A DNA stretch of 64,000 bases from assembly GCF_009730915.1 (NCBI RefSeq), contig NC_052488.1, positions 20,144,305 to 20,208,304 on the forward strand, read 5' to 3'. Of this stretch, positions 27,251 to 40,503 are shown piece after piece. The stretch is from Dioscorea cayenensis subsp. rotundata (lineage: Eukaryota > Streptophyta > Magnoliopsida > Dioscoreales > Dioscoreaceae). The position numbers were made by a program, and so were the translations under genes. The stretch's first letter is position 1. Every line of letters starts with the position of its first letter. The notes beneath the pieces were generated by a model. It did no database searches and was not told where the DNA came from. It was given only the letters and a program-made list of their open reading frames with translations.

Positions 27251-30200
27251 TAAGATTTTCTTTTTTCAATATTAAAAAAATAGAATAAAATTTAAGTTTT
27301 TTTTAACAAAATTTTATTTTTATGAGAAAAGAAAAGAATGGGACGGTTTCGATATTTTATATTTTTACATTATTTTTTTTAACGAAGTGGTACACATCTA
27401 ATATGGTTTTTTTTATGTAGGTATAATATATAATTATTTTTTTATTATTATTTTTTAAATATGTGCATATTGGTAATAATTTTGATCTATTGGCACAAAG
27501 CCTTTTGTGTAAGGTATTTATGACATTATCAAGAAAAAGCGTTTGAATGTTAGCCCATGTAATATGGGTGTAGAAATGGATTAAAATATTAATTATTTGT
27601 ATGAGCATGTTTTAAAAAATATAAATATAGAATGGCGTTAAATTTTATATATATATAAATATATATATGATTGGGATGGTGGTGGTAGTTAGATGTGTAA
27701 ACCTAAGATGTTCTGAAGAAAAAAAAAAAAGCAAGTGATATTTCACACAAAGAATATTTTTTGGCTTGGAATGAGAAATGGTCAATTTTTAATAAATGCA
27801 TATTAAACATCTTTAGCACATGCAATTTTATTGTGGTAAAACGAATTTAGCAGATAAATTACTTTTGTATCTATTAAAGGATTCTTTCTTATTTTTAATA
27901 TCATAAAGATATATTAGCTAGGGCAAAAGCATATAATTTTTTTTTAGATTTTGAATTATGTTATATATTAAGATGCTTGAGATGAGAATATTTTTATGGC
28001 ATAGATGAAAAATATTTATTTAATTTAAAATTCTTAATTACAAAGAAGAAGTGACCAAAATAATAATCAAAGATGCATATTATTCATCAAAGACCTATTT
28101 TTTTTGTGCGCCATATAAGAAGAGAAATGAAAATGATTATGACATCTTGTCTCAATTTTATTAGTCTGAAATATTTTATTCTATTTGAATCTATTTTGGA
28201 TGAGAACAAGTTTATGACATTTTTTTGCTTTTTAATTTTAAACCTCAAGTAATTAAGACAATGTGGAAGATGCCAAAACCATAATCAAGCACAAGGTTTC
28301 ATTGACCAAAGACCTGGTTTTTGTGCAGTACATGACACTAGATATAGAAAATGATAGATTGATAATTATAACTTTTCTTTTCAATTTTATTTCTCTGATA
28401 TATTTTATTTTATTTTATTTTTTAATAAAGTAGATAAATCACGTGTCAAACACGTTTGTGTACCATAAAAAATTAATCGTTTATCTCGTGTGCATTCACC
28501 AAACAAATGTGAATTGAATTGAAAATTCACTCTCACGGCTAAAGATTTGTTTTAACACTACTGTGTTCGATGCGTTTCAAACCTTCCTTTCGTAAATAAA
28601 TAAAAATCATAAGAAGGCTTACTTTGGATCATTTTCTATGTTATGTTATATTTTAACTTGATAAATGTTTAAATTTTCTACCATAATATCTCATTCTTTA
28701 GCCAAAAGAAAACTTGGATGACAAATTAAAGCACTTAATTACTCTCTATATCAACCCTTTAAAAAAATAAAAAGGACCATCTTTCAAAAAAGAGTTGAAG
28801 ATTAGAGGCAATTAAACTCTTGTTCCATGATGATCCCTGAAATAAACAAATGGTAAAGCTTATAAGTTGCATGGCAACAAAAACAGTAGGCAAGGATGAA
28901 AAAGAAGAAGGATCATGGTCATCTAGAAGCAACACAAAACCTTGTAATTGGTTTTTATTCACTTTAGAACAATGACAGCCAAAGAGATATTGTCAAAGAA
29001 AGACACCAAAAGGAACAGAGTTTACAAGAAGAAAGCACCATGCATCATATATCTCTCATATGTGGCCATGTAGTGTTTTCCACATGGCCAAAATGCTTTT
29101 CTTTTTAGACTTTTCTTAACAGTTTGAACTTTGAAGTTTGAAGTCTTCCTTTCCGAATGGTGGCAATATGAACATTCTTTATTATTAGGTGTCATCTCTA
29201 TCTTGGAAATTAATCATCATTAGGTGCAGTGTCCCTAGCTAGACTATATTCATTAATTAGTTAATTAATTCATTAATTAATTAGCTTGCCAGATAAAACA
29301 AAAGATGATGAGACCTCTCTTTTCACTGTGCCAAAAGATATGTTCTGAATTGACATGGGATAGCTCCATGTATCATATGGCATGAGGAAGGAGAAGTGAT
29401 TGATGCATATATCTTGGTCCCTTAATTTGATTTGGTCCACCAATCACTTCATGAAGTACATGTTCAATTGTTCTTCTTCTTCATCAAATGATAGTCTTGT
29501 TTTTTTAATTGTATTGTGTACTGCCTCTTTTCCGTATCTATTTTTTTATATACTAATCCTAAGTTCACATTATTTTCCACTTATTTTTTCATTGTTTAAA
29601 GATTCGAGTTGACAACTTATAATTCTTGGTTCATTGTTGAGAATCTAATTCTTTAGAGATAATGAGCATATGTTTGTTGTTCTTGTTCATGATCAAATGA
29701 TAGTCTTTTTTTATGTATTTGTATATGAACATACATACATACTAGTTCTAAGTTCATATTATTTTTCGCTTTTTTTTTCATCATATCTAATTAACTAGCT
29801 ATGTATGTTTGAAGATTCATATTGACAAGTTAACTCTTGGTTCATGGTTGAGGATCTAATTCTTTAAAGATAACAAGTATATATTCTATAAGAATTATTT
29901 GCATGAACATACCCAAGTGAATCTTATTCTATGTGTCAATATTCCTAAATTAATCACTTGCTAATTATAAGAACTCTATTATTAATAGAAATAAACATTT
30001 TATTCTACTTCTTGTTTAATTTGGTTAATGCAAAAGCCTCAAAATATTGCCATTTTCATACAATAAATGACGAGGAAAATCATTATCTAAACTCGGTAGC
30101 ATAATCTCATCAAGAATGACAGAACTTGAAGGTGATGGCACACCAAACATCACAATTCTCCATCTCATCTTATTGTCATACTTTTCATTTTGAAATGGCA

Positions 30201-33200
30201 GTACCAAGTTTAGCAACCCATGTTATTGATTTTCCAAAGTGACAATGAAATATACAAGTGTAAGTGGTCCTCATATTCATTCAATGTATGCTAGCTTTTG
30301 ATCTAATCCTTATTTTCAAATTAGATGGGAATTGATAGCTAGCATTTGGTTGTATGGTCAAATATATGCCTCTTAGATTTGTGTTTGCAAAGAGTTGGCC
30401 TTTTTATTTGTGGTAATTTGGCCATGAGAAAAATGCATGTTTGAATAATTCTTGAAAGAGAAAAAGATGGAGAGGCAAACTTGAGTGCTCATCATTTATT
30501 CTTAGTCGGCAAAGATTAATTAGGACTAATATATCAATAATTCTTCTTGTTTAAAATTTAGTATTGTTTTTTAAAAAATAAATATATAGTAGATTGTAAT
30601 TTGATAATAAATAATAGAAAAAATGCAACTATTAATTTATTGGTGTTTTGGTTCAAATTTCAAAAATATGTTCACATTAAGGAATATGTTTTGCTCAGCT
30701 AATTTCATGATTAATAGAACTGTTTGACATTGTAAATGATTGATTGATTGATTGACAATAAAAGAAAGCAAAAAAGGCAAGGCAATAAAATCAACAAAAT
30801 CGGCCATAACCCCTTTTAACTTATCTTGTATACTTTTTATTATTTTTTAAGTTAAACTCCTAAAAAATTATTTTATAATAACTAATGATATAAATTCGAT
30901 GATGATGCATTATTTATGACTAGAGTGGAACTGAGTCTAGGATGATAATCTAAAGGAGTTTGATGGATACCTAGTTTACCTAAACTTTAATAGGATCCAT
31001 TTAAAAAAAACCCAATAGACATGAAACGTATTTGGAATTTGATTTTTGAATAGCCAAACCTATACAGACATATACATACACATACATATAATTAGAATAT
31101 TAACTTAATTACAATTATTATTTGAAAATTTCTAATATATTAGTTTGTTATAATAATTTAAACATTTTTTTTATTTTTTAAACTTATTTTTTCCAAAGAT
31201 AAAAAAACAAATATTTCTTCTAGTTTAATTTCTGAACATGCTTAAATTTTCCTATTTTTTGGCTTTTAATTTTTAATTAATTGATAAAAAAAGATTAATG
31301 TCAATTTAAGATATTTAATTGGTTTGAAATGAGCATTATGGGTTTGGGATAGGATGGAATTGTTTTTATAGAGATCACGGGTGGATTTTGATTTGAAAAT
31401 TTTGTTTTGCACTGGTATTTGTATTATATATATATATATATATACAAATATGATAAGCATTCTTAAAAATTAATTATTAGTATGTGTACCAGAGATTTTG
31501 GGTTGGAAACCAGTATTCACATTGAGAACTCATCACCACCACATGCGTCAATGGAAATTAGAGATAATTGAAAGTTCCATATCACATCTTTCATAGTGTG
31601 CAGTTGGACCAATCTTGTTGGACTAGAAACCTTCGATTATTTACAATATTTTTACCCTTAATTTTGAGGCACAACATCAAAACTTGATTAAAATACAAAT
31701 TAATCATTAGGATTAATTTATTATATAAACCACGGTTGAGTGCAAGGTCATGTGAGACGGCTAAAATTTTCCTTCGTTTTTGGATATCTCTCGTTTAATT
31801 TTTCATTAATCATAACAAAATTTTATTTAATTAAAGCCATTAACAATTAAGCAATTAATGAAGAAACATATGCCTTTCATCACAATCAAATTAACACTTG
31901 TAACAACATACACTAGATGCTGATTAAAAAAGAAAAATTAAGTTAGCTCACATTCTAAAATTAAGTTAACACACCACCGAAAACAAAGTATTGCTTAATT
32001 AGAAAAGAAAACATGTTAATTGGAATAAGATATTATTAAGTTAATTAATTAAACTGATTTCACTGCCCTTGCTTTGTCATTAATTCCTTAATGAGAACAC
32101 TTCACTTAATTACGAGAGACACAATGATGAAAGATGGGGAATCCTTCTAGACAGACTAAAGGCAAATGAGAGTCTTACAGAGATCAACCTCATTTGGGAG
32201 ATTACGTAACTATGAAGCACATCAAGTTTGTATATATTTATATTATATATATATAGTGATCATGTATATGTGACAAAAGGGATTGGATTCCTACTTACTA
32301 GTCCCAATTCCCAAATCAACTTCATGTATCTTTCATCATGAATTGTAACATCAAATGAAGAATATTGAGTTTCAAAAAGAGGCTCGTGTCTACTTGCATG
32401 GAATGACAACTTTAATTTTTTGTTTGTATGCGAGTCCTTTTGTTCTAATTGCTCTCTAATTCCCTGATAAGGCAGGATTAATCATTCTCATAGACTATAA
32501 TAATAATTGTAATAATAATTAATAATTAATAATAACAACTTAAGTTAGACTAATCTTCATTCCTTGATTTTCTTTGAAGGCAATAGTTATAATTAAACAC
32601 TTATGTTACCTTTATCTATATTCCTTGTGGGGTTTTGGCCCATTGGGTTCAATTTATAATTATTAGAGCTTGAAAACATGTTAAATATTAATTAATATTT
32701 ACTTATTGGTATATTAATTATTTCCATAACTTTTTTTTCTTTTTTTTTCTTTTTCTCTCGAGAATATGAATGATTATATATATATATATATATATATATT
32801 ATAAAAATATTTGCTTGTTTCAAATTAGTTAATGACTCAGCATCATTGGTAAAGATAAATGTGTATTAACGACATATTCAAATCTTTGACATATAAAAAT
32901 CTATGTTCAAATTATTCACTATAAGTATATTGTCAATAAGACAACATTATGTTTCAAATATGGGCAAGGTATAAGTGAATTTAGTGCAAAATTGTTCACA
33001 ACAAGGATATTTAGAAAATTGAACTTTGCTTAATGACTCAAAGATGCATATAATAGAAACCATCACTGCATGAATTAAGGATGATTTATTATTGTATATA
33101 TTTATTTCATAATTTTCATTATATTATATTACATACTATACTTTGATTGCTCAATTTCATTTCTTTATGAATATAACATTTAAAAATATCTTCGATCGGT

Positions 33201-34727
33201 ATATTGCTTGAAAACATGTAGTTAGTGTTTTATAAAAATGAATAAACCATAGATTTATTGAAAAAAAAAACATTATAAACTAAAACAGTACGAACAAATA
33301 GTATAGAAGCTCTCACCGGAGGTGAAGCACAAAAACAACCGTAGTTAGTTTTTTCCTTTAACACTAATAAAATAATATATTAATCTAATGATCTAACGTT
33401 TAAAAATATTATACAACTCTTAGAAAATCAAATCATCTAAATAAACTTTGAGGAGTACACATAATTAAATAATAGTAATTGTAACAAGAATAGTAAGAGG
33501 GAGGGAATCAAGGACTTCAACTGTGATGTTACTTTGAACACTAGTTTATTGTCCTTAATGCGTGGAAAGAAGGGAAATTAAAGGCTTTGATTCCTACACG
33601 TGCAAGTTGGTGTGCCCTTCCAAAGGCCTTAATTAATTAACTAGCTCAAAAGTAGTACAAACTAATCCTTAATCCTGCCACACTTTCTCCACATAACTTA
33701 ACTTCCAATTGTTTACCTTTTCTTATAATGATGTGAAGATTAAACTAATGTTTCCAACTTAATTAGAAGATCTTAATAATCAATCACCTAATCCCTTTTA
33801 AACTCTTTTAAACTCTTCTCTAATATAAAAGGTTCTTTTCTTGATGGCTCTGTGACCTTTCAAAGACTCCTAAGACACACACCCAATATAGAAAGCAAAT
33901 ACTGCATAAACTATGAACTATATTGTACCTTAAATGCTAAAAACAATGATGGCGCAATGTGGGATTATGTGATAAGCATGTGAGATCTATTCTGTGTGTT
34001 CTTAATCAAATTGCTTTATTTTTTTCTTTATTCGTCACATATTAACTTATTAATTAATTATTTTGTACGTCGTTATTTTATATCTCATAAGGTGACTGTA
34101 ATATCTTAGTATATATGTTTAACAAGACTATAAACCCCCACCACATGATTTTAACAAAAGATAATATTAAAAAAAAAAAATCCAAAAACAACCATTGAAT
34201 AGGAGATATTTAGATGAATGAAAACAAAATTTCATGCAAAAAAACAAAGAGATGGCAACCTCAACAATATAAATATATTTATATGAAAACAGTAGATACA
34301 TGTGAAAAATAAAGAAGATAGTGATCTCATGATATATATGGATATCATTTTATATATGTGAAAACAAAAAATACATAAGCATGAAAAACAAAAAAGAAAC
34401 AATATAATCTCTCAATAATATGTAGATTGTGATTATATAGTGGTGCCGGATTCATCCTCATCCTTACCCTACCTCGGCCCTCTCTTATCATTTAGGTAGC
34501 ACCAATCCTTTATTTAGTGGAGGAGAGAATCATCTTTGCCAAATTGTATGTTCCTAGTTTCAAGCCTTGTTGGCTGATATAGCACCATGAAAATATAAGT
34601 TGGATAATTAGCAACATTAATATTTGGTTTGAAACAAATTCTTTTTCCATTTAAATCATAGATTCTACAAAACGACTAAAATAATAAAATATCAATCCAA
34701 TTAGTGTGATGCATATATGGTTTGCAT

Positions 34728-34785
34728 GCTATATATATATATGTGTGTGTGTGTGTGTGAAATTATATATATATATATATATATC
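34728..34785. repeat. Compound (AT)n(GT)n(AT)n microsatellite
   Basis: ATATAT units pass into about nine GT units and then back into about nine AT units. Confidence 0.85.
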
Positions 34786-36667
34786 ACATATTAGGATATT
34801 ATTTTGTACATATATATTAGACGGTAAATTATATATGTTAGTAACTTTAATCAAGTTAATTTTTCCTAAACATTAATTAATATGTTTCTAAACATATATA
34901 TATATATATAGGGGATAGACTCAAGCCGTGATAATAATATTCATTACAAGAAAAATAACATGGGTTATCAGCTTTCAAATATGGTAGAAAGTATCAAATT
35001 TTTTTTGGATATAATTTAATTCAATGGATGAAAACAAAGGCATGAGATCCTCCTTTTTAATCAATAAAATAACAACAAATGCTCATCTATACCAATTTGT
35101 ATGCTACTTCTCAACTTCCTGACTTTCGGTTGTAGATATATAACCATTATAATAGAAGATAGGCAGAAGTTAAGAATCAAAGAACTTTTAGTTTGAAGAA
35201 ATATTTTATTTAATTTGTTGAATGATAGGTTGTCTATAACTATTCAAATTAACAATAAAGTTAAAAAATTTATTACAAGTTTTTTTTAATTGAATAAATA
35301 ACATTCATAAAAAAAAATATATAAAAACATATAATAACATGGAAGAACAAAATAGGCACATACACTACAAAAGCAGTCCACTAAAAGTAAAAATTGACAA
35401 ACAACAACCGAAAAAGAAAATAGATACAATAAAATGGATATACGAATAAGAAACCAACATAATAAGACGAGACCCTGGAACACGTAAGGAAATATGAGTT
35501 AGTAACAATTGCCGTAATAGCGCCTTGCTACGATGTTAGAGTATAAATTGACTTTGAAGATATTTAAAAAAAAATCTCAAATCAATCATATCTGAGAATC
35601 ACATTCCATTTGTTGAAACCTCAATCATATATATAATTTATAAGAGTATGAATCTATACAACAACTTGATATGATTGAGATATATTTAAAATATTTTTTA
35701 CATTAATTAACAAAAATTTATTAGACATATAAGTTTGCATGCTATACTTTATATATCTCTATTTATATTAATTATAATATCTAAAGAAACTAGAAAAGAA
35801 GCCGTAACCTGAATTACAACAGAATTTCTTATTAAATCATGCAGCTATTGTAATTTTATTTTATTTTTTTTACTGAAAGGTAAATGAACAACAATCAACC
35901 TTGTTTAAAAAGAAAAAAAAAACCAAATTTAATATATATATATATATATATATAAGCAGCGAGAAAGACAGGATAACACATAAACAACAAGAACAATCAA
36001 ATAGGAAGTAATGATCGCAACCATCCCCTTCTTTTAGAATGATTTGCAGCATTAATTACTTAAATTCAAACCTACATAAGGCCTTTTAGTTAGTTTCTAT
36101 ATATATATATATATATATTTGCTCGAAATTATTAGCTAATAATTTTATGATAGCAAAAAGAACATGTGGAAGTCAATGGTCAAACCTGTGCATGTTAGCT
36201 CAAATCATGTCTCATGAGATAACTAATTAAGGATGACAACTTTTTCCTCTTTGTCATCTCATACCCCACACTTCCCATTAATCTTAATTAATATATCTAA
36301 TTGCATTCCATGATTATCATCATCAAAAACTCTCACTCACTCATTAAACTCTCTCAAACTTCTCTTTTTGATTGAGAGATCTAATTGAAAGAGAAGATAT
36401 TATAGAGAAATCAATTTTTAAATCCATGCATGCTTAGGATTCTTTGCACCAAGCAAACACACACATATTATATATATATATATATATATATTTATACATA
36501 CATATTTAAAGAAAGAAGAAGCAAATAGAGAGAGGTCATTGGATCTCGCCTGAACTCTAGATCTCATTTTCTAAGCATTTTCATTACAGAGGCCACTGGA
36601 CTCAATGATTAATAAAACAGGAGAACTCCTCAGTCCCTGCTGTCATCGTGATCAATATCATGTGCGC

Positions 36668-36682
36668 CGTGCATGATGCACG
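36668..36682. other. Short perfect inverted repeat upstream of PRE/ILI gene 2
   Basis: CGTGCAT, one central G, then ATGCACG. It includes CATGCA-like (RY) words. It lies about 0.8 kb upstream of the HLH start codon. Confidence 0.35.
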
Positions 36683-37150
36683 CTGCTGCACTGCTAAAAC
36701 TCCAAGTTAACTCATAATACTTTCCTTCCTTGCTCATGAGCTTCACTACTACCATTAATCTTTTTTTATATCATATGATTAACATATAAATATATATACA
36801 TACGTACTTATATAATTAAGCTGCAGTAATGATTCTCTTTGCTTCTTATTAATCGCCTGAACAGTTGATCATTTCTGTCCTATGATTGGCTTTTCATGTG
36901 GGGGGTTCATTATTGTTAATAAGAAATATATATGTCTTATGATATATATATATATATATTTAATTTATAGAGATCAAGTAAATACAATTGGTTAAGTATA
37001 GAGGAAATTAACCATGCATGCAAATAAACTTATAAACTAGGAAACAAGGCTAACATGGGCTGCGTGGCAAGACTGACACAAAAAGACCCACCTCTTTGTA
37101 CTACCCCACCACCTTTCAAAACATTCAAATAAACTTTAAGACAAGCCTTT

Positions 37151-37162
37151 CATGCCGGCATG
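37151..37162. promoter_or_regulatory. 12-bp perfect palindrome in PRE/ILI gene 2 promoter
   Basis: CATGCCGGCATG, about 50 bases before the TATA-like element and 320 bases before the start codon. It is a candidate binding site for a dimeric factor; which factor is unknown. Confidence 0.35.
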
Positions 37163-37209
37163 GCAAATCCTTCATTTGATACTCTCTCTTTCTCTTTTTT
37201 CTCCGAGAG

Positions 37210-37220
37210 CTATTTAAATA
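37210..37220 (+). promoter_or_regulatory. TATA-like element of PRE/ILI gene 2
   Basis: CTATTTAAATA, about 260 bases upstream of the start codon, followed by a CT-rich leader. Confidence 0.5.
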
Positions 37221-37375
37221 CATCACTAGCCAGCCCATCACTTCATCCCATGCACTTGTCTTCCTTCTCAACAGCAGTTCTGTGTGTTCTTCATTGCTTC
37301 TCTACTCTTTGACATACCACTTCTCTCTACTCTCTAGTCCCTTAAAAAACTTGTCTCTTCTTAGACATATATCAA

Positions 37376-37397
37376 TCTATCTATCTATCTATCTATC
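37376..37397. repeat. (TATC)n microsatellite in the leader
   Basis: Five to six ATCT units, then a short AT run, within the likely 5' UTR of the HLH gene. Confidence 0.85.
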
Positions 37398-37472
37398 TCT
37401 ATATATATAATACATTGCTTCTTAGATATAGAGTGGTAGTTAGCTCCATTAGATAAGAGTTGAGAAGAGATC

Positions 37473-37850
37473 ATGTCAAGCAGAAGGACACGTTCAAGGC
37501 AGCAGACAGGGTCTTCAAGGATCACTGATGACCAGATCAATGATCTTGTTTCAAAGTTGCAAGCTCTTCTCCCTGAAGCTCACATTAGAAGTGGAGATAG
37601 GGTTTGTTTATTTGTTTCCATTTCTTTTTATAACTTTTTTTTAATCTCCTATATATAAGCTAGCTCAGCCATTGATGATCACCATTAATGTTTGCAGGTT
37701 TCTGCAGCTAGGGTTTTGCAGGAGACTTGCAACTATATAAGAAGCTTGCACCGTGAAGTTGATGACTTGAGTGAGAGACTTTCTGAGCTTCTCTCCACTA
37801 CTGATATGAGCAGTGCTCAAGCAGCCATTATCAGGAGCTTGCTCATGTGA
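37473..37850 (+). CDS. PRE/ILI-like: Atypical (non-DNA-binding) HLH protein, PRE/ILI family, copy 2
   Basis: Exons 37473-37601 and 37698-37850 encode 93 residues, the typical PRE/ILI length. It starts [20 protein letters not shown], continues with [14 protein letters not shown], and after the intron reads [20 protein letters not shown] to a SLLM end. The helix-loop-helix is complete, without a DNA-binding basic region. Family members antagonise inhibitory bHLH proteins and promote elongation in brassinosteroid, gibberellin, auxin and light signalling. This copy is closer to the canonical family sequence than the one at 19.6 kb, which is diverged and shorter. AATAAA occurs right after the stop codon. 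Confidence 0.95.
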
Positions 37851-39709
37851 CAATAAAATATTTCTATATATATATATATGATCTACTTCAAACTTGAGTT
37901 AATTCCATGTTTCTTTTGCTAGTGTACTACTTGAACTCATGTTGATTTCATCTTGTTTTTGTGTTAATGAGAGCTTTATTAACTTTTGCTTAGAGAGAAA
38001 GAGAGAGAAAGAAGTTTTGGCCAACTACATTTACAATTAAGATCATATGTTGGCTTTGATCTTGGAGCTTTCATGATATATTAAATGGTTTTGTTGACCG
38101 TGTGTTATCGAATGGATCAATGGATGTGTATCATACTTGTGTGTTTTTTTAATAGTCTCAAGTGGACTTTGAAATTTGTGATTAATTGCAACAGAGGGTG
38201 TGTTGTGTTCTTTTGATGCATTTTAGTGGGGTACTGAAGCATCAAGGAAGTCTTTTGATCCATATCTTATTTCAAGGCAATAACATTCTATTTTAATCAT
38301 TTTAATCATCTTTTATCACTCACACCTTATACTTTCTTCTTTTTTCTTTTTTTTAAATAACTTATTAAAAAATAAAAATAACAAAAAACATGAAAAAAAA
38401 AAATTCCCACAAAAGATGGGATATGTAAAAATTGAAAAATGAGTTTTATTTTGTTTTCTGAATTGTCACCTTTCTAAATTTAATGAAATCCAACTTATTT
38501 TTTCTTACTAATTCTCTTTGTACTGGATCATTTCTATTTTTAATAAATCTAATTAAAGCCTTGGAATAGTGTAGGGTTGTCATAATCTTTCATTAATTAG
38601 TGATTATGGAGTTGCCACTTGGGCAAATGACACCAAGAAGCCCAATAACCACAACTCATTCCCTTCTCTTCTTTTCTCTATATAAGTACAACCAAAGAAA
38701 GAAAGAAAGAAAGTTAATCCGAAGAAAATTCTCTTGTATATTTATATATTAATGGATCAAAGTTAAATTAGAAAGTAAAATCACATTCCCTTTTGTCATC
38801 GGTCGTGCGCATAAGGTACATTTTCTATGACTTTCTAAATGATTTTTTTTATATATTTTTTGAAAAAAAATAATACTATTGCTGTAATTTTTGTTTCTAC
38901 TAAATTAATTTTTTTCATTTAAATATGTGATTTTTTTCATAATTTTGTATCATGTATTTTAAGAGTAGGAATTTTGAATGAATCAAAGGATTAGCATTTA
39001 CAGGTAGAGCAATGATTTATGGATAATCCATACGTGATAAGTGATTGTTAGATTGTAAACTATTATCACTATTATTAATAATGGTTACTTACCTTAACAA
39101 TTTTTCCCATAAATGATTCATGGATAATCACCTTTGGAGATATTTAATTCCATGGTATTAATTACAATATGATATATATTTGATGTGCAATATCTAAAAT
39201 ATTATATTCTATATTAACAATGCTTATTTACCATAATCATTTTTTCCCTATAAATGATTTATGTATAATCGCTTTATGACTTATAAGTTATCTAATTAAG
39301 TAGTATAACCATGATATTTTAACAATGTAATAGAATTTAATACTATTTTCTCCATAATATTTTGTTTCATATATCAAATATTTTAGGCTAAAACGAATCT
39401 CCAACCAAATCCTCAAATCTGAAATAGATGAATAACTTTATTTAGAAAGTATTTTAATCAAATCTTAACTTATTTTTATTTTACTATATATATTTTTTAA
39501 TATAATTTTTTTTTTCTATCATCTTAATATTTGGTTTCATTCTATTAGAAATTTATGTTTTTCTCTACCTCTACAATAGAAGAGTAGAATTTCATTTCTT
39601 TCCCAAATAGAAGGCCAAAAATTCGACTCTCTTCCAACTCAATGGTCCAGGATTTACGACTAATCCACTTTTGTAATATATATATATATATATATATCAT
39701 CTTATGATT

Positions 39710-39846
39710 AGACATCAATTTTATTGTGGATACTATCATCCAAATACTTACCCATATTAAAATTTCACCTAAAAAGACATCAAATTTATTGTCGATCGAT
39801 AATATTATCTAAATACATACTCATCCCTAAATTTCACCCTAAAAAT
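39710..39846 (+). repeat. Two-copy tandem duplication, about 65-72 bp
   Basis: AGACATCAA.TTTATTGT and AAATTTCACC..TAAAA are repeated in order in both units, with a few substitutions and small indels. Confidence 0.7.
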
Positions 39847-40096
39847 AAAATATCGATTTTCAAAGTTGTTGACATTAAGCTTTGGAAAGAAGTTGATAAA
39901 TAGAAAACATTCAAAACTCATTGACCTTGAATGGTAGTGACCATGCAAATTTAGAAAATGCCATTAATGCAAAATTATCCAAAACTAGAAAGTACAAAAA
40001 GAAAAAGGGCAGCAGGATGCAACAATATCTTCACATTCATTGCCACATCCCTCACATAATAACTCCGCAATTAATCCCTCAATTAATAATTATTTA

Positions 40097-40099
40097 TTA

Positions 40100-40130
<31 letters not shown>
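40097..40130. repeat. (ATT)n microsatellite
   Basis: About eleven ATT units. Confidence 0.9.
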
Positions 40131-40388
40131 GTTTTTAATAATTAATAATTTATTATTTCTCCTTGCATGCATGGTACATTGCTTGTTTCGCAAGGTGTGG
40201 TCACCGTCGGTGAGCTTACCGTTCGTGTTCTATAAGAATCATTGGTGCATTCCAATGAAGCTTATAGTGGACCATCTACGTGGATGAATAAGGGCAGAGA
40301 ATATCGCCAGATCAACGCCTATTATTGCTTTGGGTGAAGGGATAAAGTGTTCTGCGAGGACAACGTACCGGATTGAGACAAGGTTGGG

Positions 40389-40400
40389 TATATATATAAA
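40389..40400 (+). promoter_or_regulatory. TATA box of SUT gene 1
   Basis: TATATATATAAA, about 104 bases upstream of the start codon. Confidence 0.6.
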
Positions 40401-40462
40401 GCTCTGTCCGAGCTCTATCGCCATTATCGTTCTCTTTGTTGATATCTTCATCTCTGAGATTC

Positions 40463-40483
40463 AAACCCTAACCCTAACCCTAA
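40463..40483 (+). repeat. Telomere-type repeat in the SUT 1 leader
   Basis: Three consecutive CCCTAA units preceded by AAA, ending 20 bases before the start codon and about 65 bases after the TATA box. In function it could act as a multimerised telo-box; in origin it could be a telomeric insertion. Confidence 0.85.
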
Positions 40484-40503
40484 CTGGGAGTTAGAGAGAG
40501 GAA

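Larger units (their letters stand above)
27251..37150. other. 10-kb gene-free interval
   Basis: No convincing coding exon, tRNA or other RNA gene was seen. The interval is AT-rich with many (AT)n arrays (near 31425, 32775, 34734, 34762, 35932, 36097, 36470 and 36941) and scattered short inverted repeats. The last 1 kb may be distal promoter of the HLH gene at 37.47 kb. Open frames here are short and lack motifs. Confidence 0.5.
37851..40388. other. Intergenic between PRE/ILI gene 2 and SUT gene 1
   Basis: AT-rich with two diverged local duplications (39079-39137 with 39214-39276, and 39710-39774 with 39775-39846), (AT)n near 39676 and (ATT)n near 40097. No gene seen. Confidence 0.5.

Noticed and set aside
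29063-29090. 9-bp hairpin (TGGCCATGT / ACATGGCCA) as a microRNA precursor
   Set aside because: The stem is far too short and no known microRNA sequence is present.
34734-36960. (AT)n arrays as a replication origin or matrix attachment region
   Set aside because: Such arrays occur throughout the window, including inside introns; nothing marks these as special.
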